Shown: positions 1 to 11,996, numbered from the stretch's first letter. The stretch is DNA of 64,000 bases from Macrothele yani (GCA_039090855.1 CM076999.1:110855072-110919071); one strand, 5' to 3'. Notes: generated by a model from the letters alone, not told the origin. Translations and numbers: made by a program.

Positions 1-138
1 GATGCTGACGTTATTCAATCTGTACAGCGGTCGCTAAAGCAGCTTCCATAAAATTCCTTCGCTACATGCTTTGAAAAGTGGACTGAACGATGGGACCGTT
101 GCATATCGTCCGAGGGAAGATACTTTGAGAAAGAATAA
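1..138 (+). pseudogene. mariner-type transposase, C-terminal fragment
   Basis: The frame from base 1 reads as the last 45 codons of a mariner-family transposase. The recognisable end is 'FEKWTERWDRCISSEGRYF' followed by a stop at 136-138, matching the family's usual W-x-x-C-I-x-x-x-G-x-Y-F ending. An in-frame stop at 49-51 interrupts the segment, so it is dead. The rest of the gene, including the DDD catalytic core, lies outside the window, so subfamily cannot be decided. The identification rests only on the C-terminal motif. Confidence 0.6.
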
Positions 139-1480
139 TATATATTTTGCTGTACCTATATTTCTTCATTTCGTTTGATTTTACTCTCAGTTTTTATAGA
201 AAGGCCGTTGTACCCCCAAAGTTTCTTTAAAACAAAATAGTAAACACACATCTTGGCTACTTTAAAGAAATAACCTGAGGCTGGGCGTACTTAAAGAAAG
301 AAGGGCCTTTCCCCCCACCGTAAGTGTTTCGTTTTTTTGTTAAAATGCGACTTACGTTATACAAAATACTTCAATTTAATAAAATAGAAAGTTTAATAAT
401 AATGCTTTAACTTGTCTGCTATTTTTCATTAACTTTTATTTTGTACTGATGGATTTGAAAAACTTTTATCCCCCAAAAAATCTACATACCTCTAGAATCG
501 TGAGGGGTGGGGCGAGTTACCTAGCAGTCGATCACGATCTGTTACTGGCTAAAATTAGCATCTCTTTAACCAATCCTAACCGGTTCATGAGCACTGGTAC
601 TTGCAAGAAGTTCTACAAGTTGTTTTAAAGTAAGTGTTCAAGAATCTTTAATTTTACGGCTGTAAAAGAAAGTTTAATTTCCGGAAATGACGTTTTCTCG
701 TAATTTAGTGCATACAAGAATCAAAATATGAGCAGAATAGGTAAGTTTGGAGGAACCATTAATTTTTCAGAGGGAGAATCTGAACTGTTTCCGTTGTAAC
801 GAAATTACAGAAATAATTACATTTATTTTTACCTCATGTGTTTTCTCTTCAATAATTAAATTCTCCTTACGCTGTTATAGCACACCATTTTTTTAAATAG
901 TAATTATTGGACAGAGAAACGCCAAAACAATCGTCAGAACACGAAATATCTCAATGGAAACTAGCGAAAGTCGCAGTTCCTTGTTGAGCTGCACGTGGCG
1001 TCATCTTCCGAATGTTAGTGTTATTAAAATGTCACTATCCGTTTCCTGGATCATATTTTCACCACGCTTCTAACGAAAGTTTAAAAGAAATTGAAACTTA
1101 CGCTTATTAAGCAGCTCTCAGATGGCATTAAATAGATGCGCAAATCTTTGCACCCAAAACCGCTGCCTTCATTATTTATCTAAGACACGAATCTCTGGTG
1201 TGACTGCATCCCGTTTTGTCACAGACACCAATGCGTTTCTTAATAATTTTGTTTAGATGTAATACATTGTACAGTTTTACAAAGTATTAAAAACTTCCCT
1301 GGATTATTTATTGTTTGAAAAAAGAAAAGCATATTTTATACTCGTACATATTTGTGTAGTATTATAGAATTTCAGCACCATATCTAACATATTTCGATAC
1401 TTGGCACTTCTTTATTGGATTTAAAAAGTTCATTAATGAAATCTTCCACGTCAAATTAACAATTACTTTTTTTTTTTTTA
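139..1480. repeat. duplicated segment, copy A
   Basis: No gene is visible. From about 220 to 1480 the sequence aligns in blocks and in order with 9900-13690: for example the stretches near 230, 490-640, 890-960 and 1000-1450 match those near 9915, 11140-11310, 11510-11570 and 13260-13690. Copy A lacks the foldback MITE, the 43-bp array and the 1.65-kb transposon found in copy B, so it approximates the uninterrupted state. It could be an old segmental duplication or two copies of a low-copy repeat. Confidence 0.6.
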
Positions 1481-1684
1481 GACATTTCATGCTTTTTTGC
1501 TGCTCTAGTAGTAGCGGATTAGAAATCAATTGTGACACTCCAACATCTACTTGACTGAGTAGCTGCTGTGAGAGGTCTGCTTGTTGGAGTTTTTGAAGGT
1601 TGCTATTCGAGGGTAGCGTATGTCTGCTCAGGACGAATATCCAGCGTTCTAGTCCTGTCTGTGGCGAACGTTACCGGCCTGGGT

Positions 1685-2080
1685 CAGTGGCGCACCCCGG
1701 AATTTTAGTTGGAGGGGGCTGTATATACAATATATAGTATACATACCCAAAATGTGTACATAAATATAGTGTACGCCTATAGTTTATATACGGTTGTGAC
1801 GTACGTCGCTCTTAATCTCTTTGGGGCTTTGAGAAAAAGACACCATGTCAGGAACTATGTAATTTTTTGAATACGTAAAATAATATTTTTGAATGCTTGA
1901 TTTGTGACGTACGTCGCTCTTAATCTCTTTTGGGGCTTTGGGAAGAAGACACCACGTAATAGAAGACACTATGTAATTCTTTGAACATGTAAAATAATAT
2001 TTTTGAATGTTTAATTTGTGACGTACTTCGTTCTCAATCTCCTTGGAGGGGTTTAAGCCCCCTCCGTGGGTGCGCCAATG
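1685..2080. mobile_element. short non-autonomous hAT-type element
   Basis: The ends are inverted repeats: CAGTGGCGCACCC at 1685 and, on the other strand, CATTGGCGCACCC from 2080. They are flanked by an 8-bp near-duplication, gcctgggt (1677-1684) and gtctgggt (2081-2088). Eight-base target duplications and CAGTGG-like termini are typical of the hAT superfamily. The 396-bp interior has no transposase; it is mostly a 108- to 114-bp repeat. The call is non-autonomous; the mobilising element is not identified. Confidence 0.65.
1796..2040. repeat. tandem repeat, 108-114 bp unit, about 2.3 copies
   Basis: Unit starts (gtgacgtac...) are at 1796, 1904 and 2018. Units share the gtcgctcttaatctc and aaaataatatttttgaatg blocks. 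The array lies wholly inside the hAT-type element and supplies most of its length. Short ORFs across it are by-products of the repeat. Confidence 0.75.
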
Positions 2081-2088
2081 GTCTGGGT

Positions 2089-3761
2089 AATAGTATCCTA
2101 GAATTGTAGGGAATGAACTTTCCGTGAGAGGAGTGTATTGAGGATATAAGACGTGGGATGTGGATGTCAGGTGCGTATTCCTCACGAATGTGCATCACCT
2201 GCCGACCCAACCTTATGAAATTAATTTTTATGAGTAGAGACAACTTTGTATTTTGGTTTGTATTGACCACCCAACGACCACTTATGGCTTCGAACTGGTG
2301 GGAAGATGCCGTGCGAAACAACAACGGAATTCTCCAAATCAGTGCCAAGTTCAAATTTGATCAAAAACATTTTCTCTGGTTATAATATAATCAGAGAACA
2401 ACGTTCTGTGATTTGCATGAACAAATACGAATATGAAACATGTGCTACTGCATCTCCCTTTCTAAATCGCATTTGCTTTGTTCTGTTCACTTGAACCTAA
2501 TATTTCTTTGCTCTAAAATCCCGCAAGAGTAGCAACATCGCTAACATAATCGTCACAAACTTTACTTCATATTTTGCTTTCGCCTAGGTTTTCTGCAATA
2601 TCGGTGGCAGACTTGTATTTCTTTTTGTTAAATTTGTAATTCTCAATCTTTTATTTACTATTTGGATCAATAGATGGCGCTAGATGAACACTGCATTGCA
2701 GAGATCGTGTGTGTGACATGGAAGCGTCACTTCTCCGCAGGGAGATGTTGCTGTGTGGCATGGTAGGGCGAGCTTAATGTTGTGTTACATACATTTTTGT
2801 GTAATGAAATGTTTCAAATGTTATTGTGGTACGTGATTGAAGTAGAATAGTGCTTTGGATTGGATAGATCGTAGCAAAAGAAAGGAAAGGTGATTCCTGA
2901 AATAGTATGATTTAATCACCCGCACTACATATCTGGACAACAGAAGTGAAGGGCCATCTTAACAATATTCTTAGATATACGTATATTGGGTTGGGTCCAT
3001 TAGCGATCTACGCTTTTATTGGCTCTTTTATTTCACATCACCGTGAATGCACGAAGCGGAAGCAAAACACAGCGTTCATACGTGGCTCAAGGAAAAGAGA
3101 AAAAATTGAAGTTTACATGAGCAAAAGCCAACATTTTTCTCCATTTAAAATTTATCATTTCGTCCCTGTACTGCAAAAGAAAAGGAAAATGTCTAGTCAG
3201 AATGAATTCTTAGCTAATATAATAGATTTACGTTCACCCTTTGTCATATGCCTTTGTGGAACAACACGGTAAGACCTGAGATTTTTATGAAAACATAAGA
3301 AATTTTTATCGACAAAAAAAAATAAAAAATCCGCGATGTTTTCTAATTTGTGCAGTTTTAATAACTAGCGTCAAAACTATTCGCATAGATAGCGCGTGAG
3401 ACATAAAATTTAGATTCAAAATAAAGGTTTGTGTTGAATTACATCCAAAATTAGTTTCTTTTCGCTACCGAAATGTAGTCGACTTTCTTTTACTCACGTC
3501 AGTGTTTCTTTCTTAATCTCCGTTTTACATTGCAAACTCGAAATGGCGAGCATTTTTTAAAATTCGGATAGAAATTATGCTTGAAATTTACATAGAAAGT
3601 CACTAAAATTTCGGTGACGCAAACTTTATATTCTGTCTTTTACTGCAGTGAATGAATGTTTTTGCTTAGACCACTGTGAACAATTTTTCTTCAAAACAAA
3701 TTTATTTCCGAAGATTCGCAAATAGTTTTTAAAACACGTTCATAATCTTCAGTAAAATGTT
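2089..3761. other. no recognisable feature
   Basis: AT-rich sequence with only short open frames. The longest (2946-3272, plus, 108 codons) resembles no family I know and has no domain signature. I see no RNA gene, no terminal repeats and no tandem array here. Confidence 0.5.
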
Positions 3762-6640
3762 TAGGACCTTTCCTGTTATTTGTCCGCCACTGTTTGCTTT
3801 TATTCATTGTTATGTAAAATGACACTATTTGACTTCCGAATAAGAACGCTTTCAAGATGTTCCCGATTTTGAGTGTATCGTTCCGCTTTGTTTATATCAA
3901 ACCTGATCACACCCAACATGAGAAAAATAGTTCACGATAAGTGTTATGGGAATTTTTTTATTGGTATATAAAATGACTATAAATAGCAAAAACCTACTTA
4001 TTCACTTTTTAATAATAAAATTTTAACCGTTTAAGAAATATATAAAAGAAAAAAATTAAACAGTATAAGAAAACAAATGAAAACCAGTTGGTACAAATTA
4101 GGTACCGATACGATATCACTCGGGGAGGGGGGGGGGGCAATACGCTACGATATATTTCATAATTTCTAAAAATGAATCATCATTAGTTTTCAATCTTTTT
4201 CGCCACATAAATTCACATAATTCCAAAGCGCAGACAAACGGTCAAAAGAATTTGATCACTGCGCATAAGTAGTACGCATAGAGAAGCATGTGATCACTGC
4301 GCATCTGCTGCCAAAGGCTTTTTCTACCACCGCCTTCTATATATACACTGCCTGCCCAATCGTGCTCAAACGTTGTTTTCGGGTCATGATCTAAATGTCC
4401 GCAAGGTGGCGTTGCATTAGTTGACCTCTTTCGTATTTGTTTACCTGCATAGTTTGACATCAGTAATTGTATTTTAACTGTTTAGATAGTTTAAATTATA
4501 ATAATTAGGTTTTTAACTCTCCACAAAGTTCATTGAAAGGTTGGAAACTCATTTTCCTGTGGTTTCTTCACAAATTATTCTTCTGTTTTGTTTGGGAACG
4601 ATCTGTTTTGTTTGGGAACGATCTGTTTTGTTGCATCTTAAATTATTTCGTCGGAAAAATGTTAGTACCTGGAAAAACTGCGACGTACAGAATTTTGAGT
4701 ATGGAAATTAATGACAAATGGTGCAGAAATTTCATATTTTAAATGTCTTTTGAAGATTTTTATCGTAATATTTACATGTAAGTGCAACGCTGTCAAGAGA
4801 CGCTGCGGTAAGCCTAATGCATCGCACAACAGAAAGCGGTTACGTTTTAGCAGGAGAGCAATAGATATTGTAGTGATGCGCTACAGAAAATAGGTTTACA
4901 TCAACCACTCCCTTTTTTGGTGTTGTTGTTGTTGTTGTACCCTGTACGTTGCTGGCATGAAAAACCGCATAAAACCTCTTTGATTTGCAAAAGATACGTA
5001 TCAATGAGATAAAAAGTGGCCTACGGAGAAAGTATTAAGAGGGGAACCAAAACCACAGTGGCACTGCAAATCATCTACGAATGGAAGCCGTTGAAAGCAT
5101 AACAGAAAGTTATACTTCCCCAGTTTTCTGTGCAACATCGAAAGGCATAGTTGTACTTTTTGTTTAGAATCAGGGAATCATATGCGAAAGAACGAAAAAT
5201 TTCTCAACAGTTGCCTTAAAAACAATGACGAAACATGAACAAACTATATTTTGTGGCGTATGGGTACAACATGGTTCGCTCTCCTGGCAAGAACGTACGC
5301 GATTGAACTTGTAGGCATCCGCGCGTCAATTGCACGCCCAAGCGAATCTTACTTTCCACGCAGCAAAGCTTCACATCGTCGCCGTAGTGTTGCGTTAGGA
5401 TTACCGCAGCGTCTCTTCACAGCATCGCACTTACACGTAAATATTACAATAAAAATCTTTAAAATACAATAAAAGTATGAAATTTCCGCGCCATTTGCCA
5501 TTAATTTCCATACTCTAAAATCTGTACGTCACACTTTTTCCAGGCATTAACATTTTTCCGACGAAATAATTTAGGACACTAATCTACACTTTTACTGTTT
5601 TGTTGATCTCATCAATAGAAACTGATTTTAGTATAATATATATAGTATACATATTGCTTCACTAAGCTTCTGCCTCCTAACTTGCCGTCAGATACACGAC
5701 AAATAAGTATTAACTTTTAATATCCTGGAAAAAAGTGGTTTGTAAGCATTTTAATGTGTACTCTGAATGTAAAATGAAATCACTGCACTTATTTAGGTAT
5801 AATTGAATGTAAATGAAATCACTGCACTTATTTAGGTATATTTAGGAACTATGAGTGATTATTAAGTCATATTTTTTGACGTTGCGCTTTTCAGACACCT
5901 GTATGTGCAATCACGCTGACTTTGTGTTTCACTTAAAAATGGCATTATTACTTATCGATTGCTTTTTCGATGTGATGAAAATATGATATTAATTGCTCTA
6001 CAAAACGAACGACTGTATAGTGCTTATCAATGTCCATAGTTCACGTAAGTATCGTTGGCATTCGCCGATCGTTTATAAATACTACATGAATAAACTGAAC
6101 TGAGATCTTTACTTATTTCATTTAATTCTCCTTTGCTACACTTCTATTTAATTCTCGTCTGCTGTGCCAGTTCTTTAACAAAATATTGAGAAAACTCGTT
6201 GCACATAATTCGTTTTAAATCAGAAACTTCATTTTCCGAAGCGAACTCTCAATGTAGAAAATATCTGAATTTACAAAATGACACCAATATAATTTAGGAA
6301 ATAACGCTTCCGTTTGAAAGTGTTTTCATTTCGAAACAATAATAATTTGATACGCAAACAAGCTTGTGATTATCTTCTGCACATGAGAATGGAGTCAACG
6401 TATCTAGCGCCACTCGCGGCTAATGGCCGCGAGTGGCGCTAGATACGTTGGCTAATGGAGGCTAATGGCCGAACGATCGTCATCGCGCCTTAGCACAGAA
6501 ACGAGATCGAATGGGCAGGCAGTGTATATATAGAAGGCGGTGGTTCTACTTTCGAAATCGGGAACTATTTGAAAGCGTTCTTAATCGGAAGTCAAATAGT
6601 GACGGGTAGATAACAGGAAAGGGCCCTGGCATGTTTTGCA
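3762..6640. mobile_element. large degraded foldback (inverted-repeat) element
   Basis: Three block pairs face each other. 3762-3870 is inverted at 6550-6640 (shared 'actatttgacttccga' core). 4320-4365 is inverted at 6505-6545 (shared 'tatatatacactgcctgccc'). About 4630-4820 is inverted at 5390-5590 (shared 'agagacgctgcggtaa'). On the right the first two pairs are contiguous, while on the left they are about 450 bp apart, so later insertions or deletions have altered the arms. No transposase is visible. It could instead be two inverted copies of one repeat. A 21-bp tandem pair sits near 4590-4630 and a direct duplication of about 41 bp near 5765-5845. Confidence 0.5.
6396..6450. repeat. perfect hairpin, 25-bp arms, 5-nt loop
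   Basis: Arm 6396-6420 is exactly inverted at 6426-6450 around the loop taatg. The G+C-rich stem (cgccactcgcgg core) contrasts with the AT-rich surroundings. It lies inside the right half of the large foldback. Confidence 0.85.
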
Positions 6641-7550
6641 CTGACAACATCTTTTTGTTTACATTTGAGTAGCCACGTTCTTTGCAATATCTGATCTTTT
6701 GGGAATGCGTGATAAATAATCCCAGTTCTTTTTGTTTTCTTATTCTGCAATTGGCGTAGAGCAACGGCACAATTAGGTATCGTTCTTACGAAATAAGAGC
6801 ACCAAATGGTGGGTTTGTGAAGTTTTCTAGGAAACAAACACAGCAGTAGAACGATTTATTTTTGTTACCACAGTAGTTATCTTATAACCCTTACCTTTTG
6901 TTATCACGTTAGTTATTTTTACCCTATCACAATAAAAATATGACTGTCCATGACAAAGCACTGATAAAATACCACTAAATAAACGCCAGACTAATAGGAA
7001 CCGCATGTAAACAAACAATCGAAGCAAATGATCTGCCTCCAGCTACGTCATGCGCGAGTCGCCCCAAAATGCCTTCACTACTGTGCATCGAAATGGACTC
7101 TTTCTGAACAGTGTGCCTTTCGTTCAGATCTCACTGTCTAAATTGCAGTTCTCTCTTTTTGTGACACCACGAGATGGCGCTGCTGCGAGTTTCGATGCTA
7201 CGATTTCAAAACATTTGCTTGCTTTTCCATGCATATCTGGTGGATAGCGATTGAAAAAGGGATGTATTTGTTAGATCGGTTACGAAAAGTAGTAGCAACA
7301 AGGGTGTGACGTTGAGAACGGGTTTTGTACCTAGATGCACTTTTCCTAAATCAGGTTGACAGCTACTGAGTAATTATTTAATTTATTGTCCACCTTATTT
7401 TATTTGAGTCTTTTATATATCATCGCATTTTGTCTAAAATTATTGAAATTGGATAGGTTTTTTTTTCAGTCCAAATTTCTGAAAACTTTATTATGAGAAG
7501 ATTACGCCTAAATACAGTATCATGTGACACCCAAATTAAACATTTTGTGT
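6641..7550. other. no recognisable feature
   Basis: Only short overlapping frames on both strands and no family signature. The 3' part (about 7400-7550) could belong to the hAT relic that becomes recognisable from 7551, but I cannot show it. Confidence 0.4.
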
Positions 7551-8370
7551 TTTGTAAAGATAGAGAAAAAGATGTTGCAACAGGAGCTGAACAGCATTAA
7601 GGTGGTTCCGCCTAAAATTTCCGCCTTATGTTTCCACTGGTAAAACTTCTTTATATATTTTCTTCGCAATTAATGTATTCCCAAGGATGAAAACTCGCAC
7701 ATCGATAAAAGTAACTTTAAGTTATAGCGTGGGATACTTAATACTTGCTAAAACATAACCATAGTTAAACAATCCAACATTTTTGTCTACTGACGTCATC
7801 AATGTACAGGTCGCGCCATCTATTAACAGGTCTGAACATTACTCAAAGAATTATACTTGGTTTTTAATATAATTATTGTTATGTTTCAGCAAGTATTAAG
7901 TATCCCATACTATAACTTAAAGTTAGTTTTATCGATTTGCAAATTTTCATCCTTGGGGATGCATTAATTGCGAAGAAAATATGTATAGAAGTTTTACCAT
8001 TGAAAACATAAGGCAGGGATTTTAGGCGGAACCACCTTAAGATACTGAAGAATTTCAAATGTGAGTCAAAATTGGTACCTTAAACGAATAATGGCGCAGC
8101 AGTAATGGCAAGAAAACATAATGGATTGCAAGCCAAAATCAAAGACAGTTGCAAACAGGCGTTGTTCGTGAATTGTTATGCGCATAAACTGAACCTGGTG
8201 TTCTCGGAGTCTGTCAGTTTTCTGAAAGAATGCTAGGTTTCCTTTTGTACACTCTCATAGTTTCCCATATAATTTTTGTATTGCATATGCACCGTATGTG
8301 TATTAATGATGTGATTAAAGATGGGCCTTCTGACAGCTTCCCCCTCCAGAAGAGTCACGCTCCGCCACTG
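7551..8370 (+). pseudogene. hAT-type transposase relic, interrupted by a MITE
   Basis: After the MITE (7597-8040), frame 8090-8236 reads NGAAVMARKHNGLQ, then ALFVNCYAHKLNLV, then a stop. This is the conserved catalytic-core stretch of hAT transposases of the TTF/ZMYM-associated type (D/N-G-A-x-V-M and H/N-C-x-A-H-x-L-N). Just upstream, 8042-8086 reads ILKNFKCESKLVP in the same general register, with a stop at 8082. A candidate right terminus, the complement of CAGTGGCGGAGCG, ends at 8370. The left end and most of the gene are missing. Frameshifts and stops make it a fossil. It may be the same family as the C-terminal pieces at 30489 and 39441, but the pieces do not overlap. Confidence 0.65.
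7597..8040. mobile_element. foldback MITE flanked by TTAA
   Basis: The element begins ttaaggtggttccgccta and ends with its inverse, so TTAA stands at both edges. The arms are each about 165 bp, inverted and highly similar, around a spacer of about 110 bp. TTAA target sites are typical of the piggyBac superfamily, so a piggyBac-type MITE is likely. It sits inside the hAT relic. Halves of related copies occur at 31262-31462 and 39905-41364. Confidence 0.75.
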
Positions 8371-8404
8371 ACTACTACCATCTACATAGGTTGAATAAAT
8401 AATG

Positions 8405-8760
8405 TGAACCCCTGGAAAATAGGCAATGTCTTTATTAATAAGGTATTTCATCAACATTTGTCTTTAATACATCTTCCAACTCTCTTTCAATAGATTCGTA
8501 CAGTTTTTGAACAATCTCCAGTAGAATGTTGTACCATTCGTCGATCAGAACATTAGCCAATTCCTTCAGAGACGTCAGAGGGGAGAATCTGCTTCTCGCC
8601 CTGCTCTCCAAAACTGCCTACAGTGGTTCGACAGCATTCAAGTCACGTTTTTGAGGTGGCCATAGCAGATGTTGAAGTTCATTTTGGTGCTCCTCAAACC
8701 CAGATTAAATTGTTCTGGTTGTGTGCATAGGGTAAGGTGGCCAGACATTCTCATTTTCTA
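8405..8760 (-). pseudogene. Tc1-type transposase, C-terminal fragment
   Basis: Read on the minus strand, the segment gives a degenerate 'HLLWPPQKRDLNAVEPL' followed by RARSRFSPLTSLKELAN and LIDEWYNILLEIVQ. These correspond to the Tc1-family block containing S-P-D-L-N-P-I-E-x-L-W (the third catalytic acid) and the C-terminal helix. The P-D-L-N-P-I-E motif is corrupted and followed by a stop, so no activity is expected. The 5' part of the gene is absent; the upstream side abuts a SINE insertion site. The TIR was not confidently identified. Confidence 0.6.
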
Positions 8761-8786
8761 GGGACAATCCTCAATTTCAATGCTTC

Positions 8787-9019
8787 TTTTTTTTTTTTTT
8801 TTTTTTTTTTTGATTGGAGGTTTAACGACCACCGTGAGCAACTCAATGGGCTATAAGCAGTCGCCCGTCCCTAATTTAGAGTCACTGGTTCCAGGGAAGG
8901 GAGAGAACCAGTGCCGTAAGACAAACACAACATCCATGCCTCACCGGGATTCGAACCCGGACCCCTTACGGACGAATGATCAGAGGCCATCGCTTAGACC
9001 ACTGCGTCACCGGGGCGGC
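8787..9019 (-). mobile_element. tRNA-derived SINE with 14-bp target duplication
   Basis: In sense (minus strand) it starts at the tRNA-like head, with box A TGGCGCAGTGGT-like (here TGACGCAGTGGT) and box B GGTTCGAATCC, then a unique body, then a poly(A) tail (the T-run at the left). Box A and B are the internal RNA polymerase III promoter. The target duplication aatttcaatgcttc lies at 8773-8786 and 9020-9033, fixing both ends. No coding capacity. Other copies lie at 9383, 26363, 30875, 42092-42971, 45668/53078 and 53221. Confidence 0.9.
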
Positions 9020-9149
9020 AATTTCAATGCTTCGTCCTCAATTACGTTAAAACTGGTTGAGGACGTCAAATGTCCTCAAGTTCTTATTTTTTGTCCTCAA
9101 TTTTTGAAATTTCATCAAACAGAAGTTATCGCTCTTTCCACGTTTATAA

Positions 9150-9251
9150 ATGAGGCACGGAAAAATTTTCATTGGCCGCCAACGGGAATCGAACCCAGGG
9201 TCTTCCTGTTACGCGCCGGATATGCTTCCATATCCGGCGCGTAACAGGAAG
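9150..9251 (-). repeat. tRNA-like 3' half ending in a long hairpin
   Basis: On the minus strand a box-B sequence GGGTTCGATTCCCG lies at about 9184-9197, next to hairpin arms 9202-9224 and 9229-9251 (23 bp, exact, 4-nt loop). Only the 3' half of a tRNA-like shape is present, so it is not a tRNA gene. It is followed by aatgaaaattttt, a string also found beside the tRNA-like foldback at 24992-25290, which hints at one SINE-like family. Confidence 0.55.
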
Positions 9252-9382
9252 TCCCTAGGTATGCATGTGTTCGTGTAAATTCTGTTAACCTATCAACATC
9301 GATAGAGCAGCAAGTTGTGGGAACACGGAATTATAGACAATGCACGGAATTTTTCTGTTACGTCATGTGACCATTGATACAC

Positions 9383-9612
9383 TTTTTTTTGTTTTTTGTT
9401 TTTTGATTGGAGGTTTAAGGACCATTGTGAGCAACTCAATGGGCTATAAGCTGTCTCCCGTCCCTAATTTAGGGTCACTGGTTCCAGGAAAGGGAGAGAG
9501 CCAGTGCCGTAAGACAAACACAACATCCATGCCTAACCGGGATTCGAACCCGGACCCCTTTCGGACGAATAATTAGAAGCCATCACTTAGACCACTGCGC
9601 CACCTGGGCGGC
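9383..9612 (-). mobile_element. tRNA-derived SINE
   Basis: Same family and orientation as the copy at 8787, with box B GGTTCGAATCC and the ggcgcagtggtctaag head on the minus strand. The A-tail is broken by G residues (seen as ttttgttttttg). A target duplication is not clear, so this copy is probably older. Confidence 0.85.
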
Positions 9613-9990
9613 TGATATCTTCACTTTTGGGGGTGTAGATCTGGTGAATTACAGAAAACACATCCTTTCTGCACAATTTCAAGTTAAATTTAATATACCC
9701 GAGCAATTTTTTTTTACACCAATGAGTAGATGTCCGGAACATAAACACCGATGAAATAACAAAGAGATTCTGAAGAAGTCGTACTCTTAATTTTATTTTA
9801 TTTCTCTTGGATCTGCCTCAATGGAATGTTATACTTCCAAATTCACAATCTCGTTTTCGTGTTACAAAATTAAATACAAACGCAATGAAAATAAAACCCA
9901 ATTTTCTTTAAAGTGAAATAGCGAATACACATCTTTGTTACTTTATTTTAAATATACCAGACTTGAATGATAGTGAAACGCTATAGTGTA

Positions 9991-10212
9991 TTAAATCGGT
10001 TTATTTTTGTGGTGTAGTCAGCACAAAGATTCGCCAACCTTTCGCACTCCACTGGGAGGAATTTTCAAGGCAATGGTAGACATAAAAATGTCCAGATTTT
10101 ATGTATGTCTTACAGTTTTATGTCTACCATTGCCTTGAAAAAGCCTCCCAGTTGAGTACGAAAGCTTGGCGAATCTTTGTGCTGACTACACCACAAAAAT
10201 AAACGGATTTAA
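9991..10212. mobile_element. foldback MITE, about 222 bp
   Basis: It starts ttaaatcggtttattttt and ends with the inverse ttaaatccgtttattttt. The arms, about 95 bp each, share gtggtgtagtcagcac and tggcgaatctttgtg. The central loop is near 10088-10114. No coding capacity. Terminal TTAA could be target site or element. Copy A at 230 lacks it, which supports insertion. Confidence 0.7.
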
Positions 10213-10324
10213 TATGCTGTATTCGTTTCACATCTTAGTTACTTTAAAGCAATAACATGCGGAAGGGGGCATGTTAATTGAAACACTTAAAATGTTTCAT
10301 TTTTTTAAAATGCGACTTGCATCA

Positions 10325-11030
10325 TAAAAAAAATGCTTCAATTTAATAAAAAGCGCGCCGTTTTACATTAGAAAAATGCTTCAATTTAATAAAACCGCAC
10401 CGATTTACATTAGAAAAGCTTCAATTTAATAAAACCGCGCCGATTTACATTAGAAGAAATGCTTCAATTTATTAAAAACGCACTGATTTACATATTTAAG
10501 AATGCTTCAATTTAATGAAACTGCACCGAATTACATTAGAAAAACGCTTCAAGTTAATATAAACGCACAGATTTACATTAGAAAAAATGCTTTAATTTAA
10601 TAAAAACGCACCGATCTACATTAGAAAAAATGCTTCAATTGAATAAACCCGCACCGATTTAAATTAGAAAAAATGCTTCAATTTAATAAAACCGCACCGA
10701 ATTACATTAGAAAAATGCTTTAATTTAATATAACCGCACTGATTTACATTAGAAAAAATGCTTTAATTTCATAAAAACGCATCGATCTACATTAGAAAAA
10801 ATACTTCAATTTAATAAAACCGCACCGATTTACATTAAAAAAAATGCTTCAATTTAATAAAACCGCACCGAGTTACATTAGAAAAATGCTTCAATTTAAT
10901 ATAAACGCACAGATTTACATTAGGAAAAATGCTTCATTTTATTAAAAACGCACCGATTTACACGTACAATAGAAACATTCTTCAATTTAAATAAAAACGC
11001 ACCGATTTACATTAGAAAATAATGCTTCAT
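10325..11030. repeat. 43-bp tandem array, about 16 units
   Basis: The unit runs aaaatgcttcaatttaata, then aaaccgcaccgatttacatt, then ag, with small length changes. Variants recur every fourth unit (for example units with gaattacatt, then atataaacgcacag, then gatctacatt), suggesting a 4-unit higher-order repeat. Copy A has only a single related stretch near 365-385. Confidence 0.85.
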
Positions 11031-11996
11031 TTTTTGTTTTATTTCTAATGAGCTTTTTTTTTTTTTCGTCCTGACGGATATCAGAAACTTCTATTTTCCA
11101 TCGCCCCCTTTCCATGCCGTATTTTATTTTACATACGTCTCGGATCTACGGGGTGAGGGGAGCTCCAAGAAAGTCGACCTCGTTCTGTTAATTACTGAAA
11201 TCAACATCTCTTTGGCCAACCCAAAGCGATCCATGAGTACTGGTGCTTGTAAAAAGTTCTACAATCAATCTTAAGGTAAATGTTCATGAAAATTTAATTT
11301 TACGGGTGGGAGAGGGAATTTGCCTTTCCTAAATGACATTTTCTCGTAATTTAGTGTACACAAAAATCAAAATATGAGCAGAAGGTGTAAGTTTCAAATA
11401 GCATAATGTTACTGTTGTACCGAATTACAGAAACAATTATTTATTTTTAACACATGTGTTTTCTAATTAAAACCGATACTTTTCCTGCGTTGTTATAGTA
11501 CGCCATTTCTTTAAATAATAATCATTGGACTCAGAAACGCCACAGCAACTGTCGGAACACGATGGAAACTATACTCGGGGCAAACTTAACCTGTCATTGG
11601 AAGGAAGGCTACAGAGTGTATACTTCCACTGCATAAAATAGTTCCGGTCTAAAAGCTCGTACTCCAGCTTCAACTGGCACCTAAAAAGGACACAGATGTT
11701 CATACGTTGTGTGTGTGTGTGTGCATTTAAAAAATTCAGATCTCAGTTTCAGCGGCATTTCTAAAAAAAAAATATAGAAATTCGTGTTTTGGTGACGTCA
11801 CTGATGATTCTCTGTCACAGCATTCTTGTTTGGGTCAGAGTTAAGCTGTCAATCCAGTGGATATTTATTGCTGTGGGGGTGGGGGTCATTAGCGGAAAGA
11901 TGAGGGCGAAAAAAGTGTTTCCGAGGGCATTTCGCGTTTCTCAACCTGCTTTCTCCTTCTTGATTGTTGTTTTAAAACACTCTTCTGTCTTTTCGA

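Noticed and set aside
2946..3272. 108-codon plus-strand frame as a possible host gene
   Set aside because: Composition is ordinary AT-rich DNA, and I recognise no domain, splice structure or homologous copy.
4242..4460. 72-codon minus-strand frame beside the foldback
   Set aside because: No family signature; it overlaps an inverted-repeat arm.
8787..9019. tRNA gene suggested by box A and box B
   Set aside because: The tRNA-like head is part of a SINE repeated about ten times with A-tails and target duplications. The cloverleaf is incomplete.
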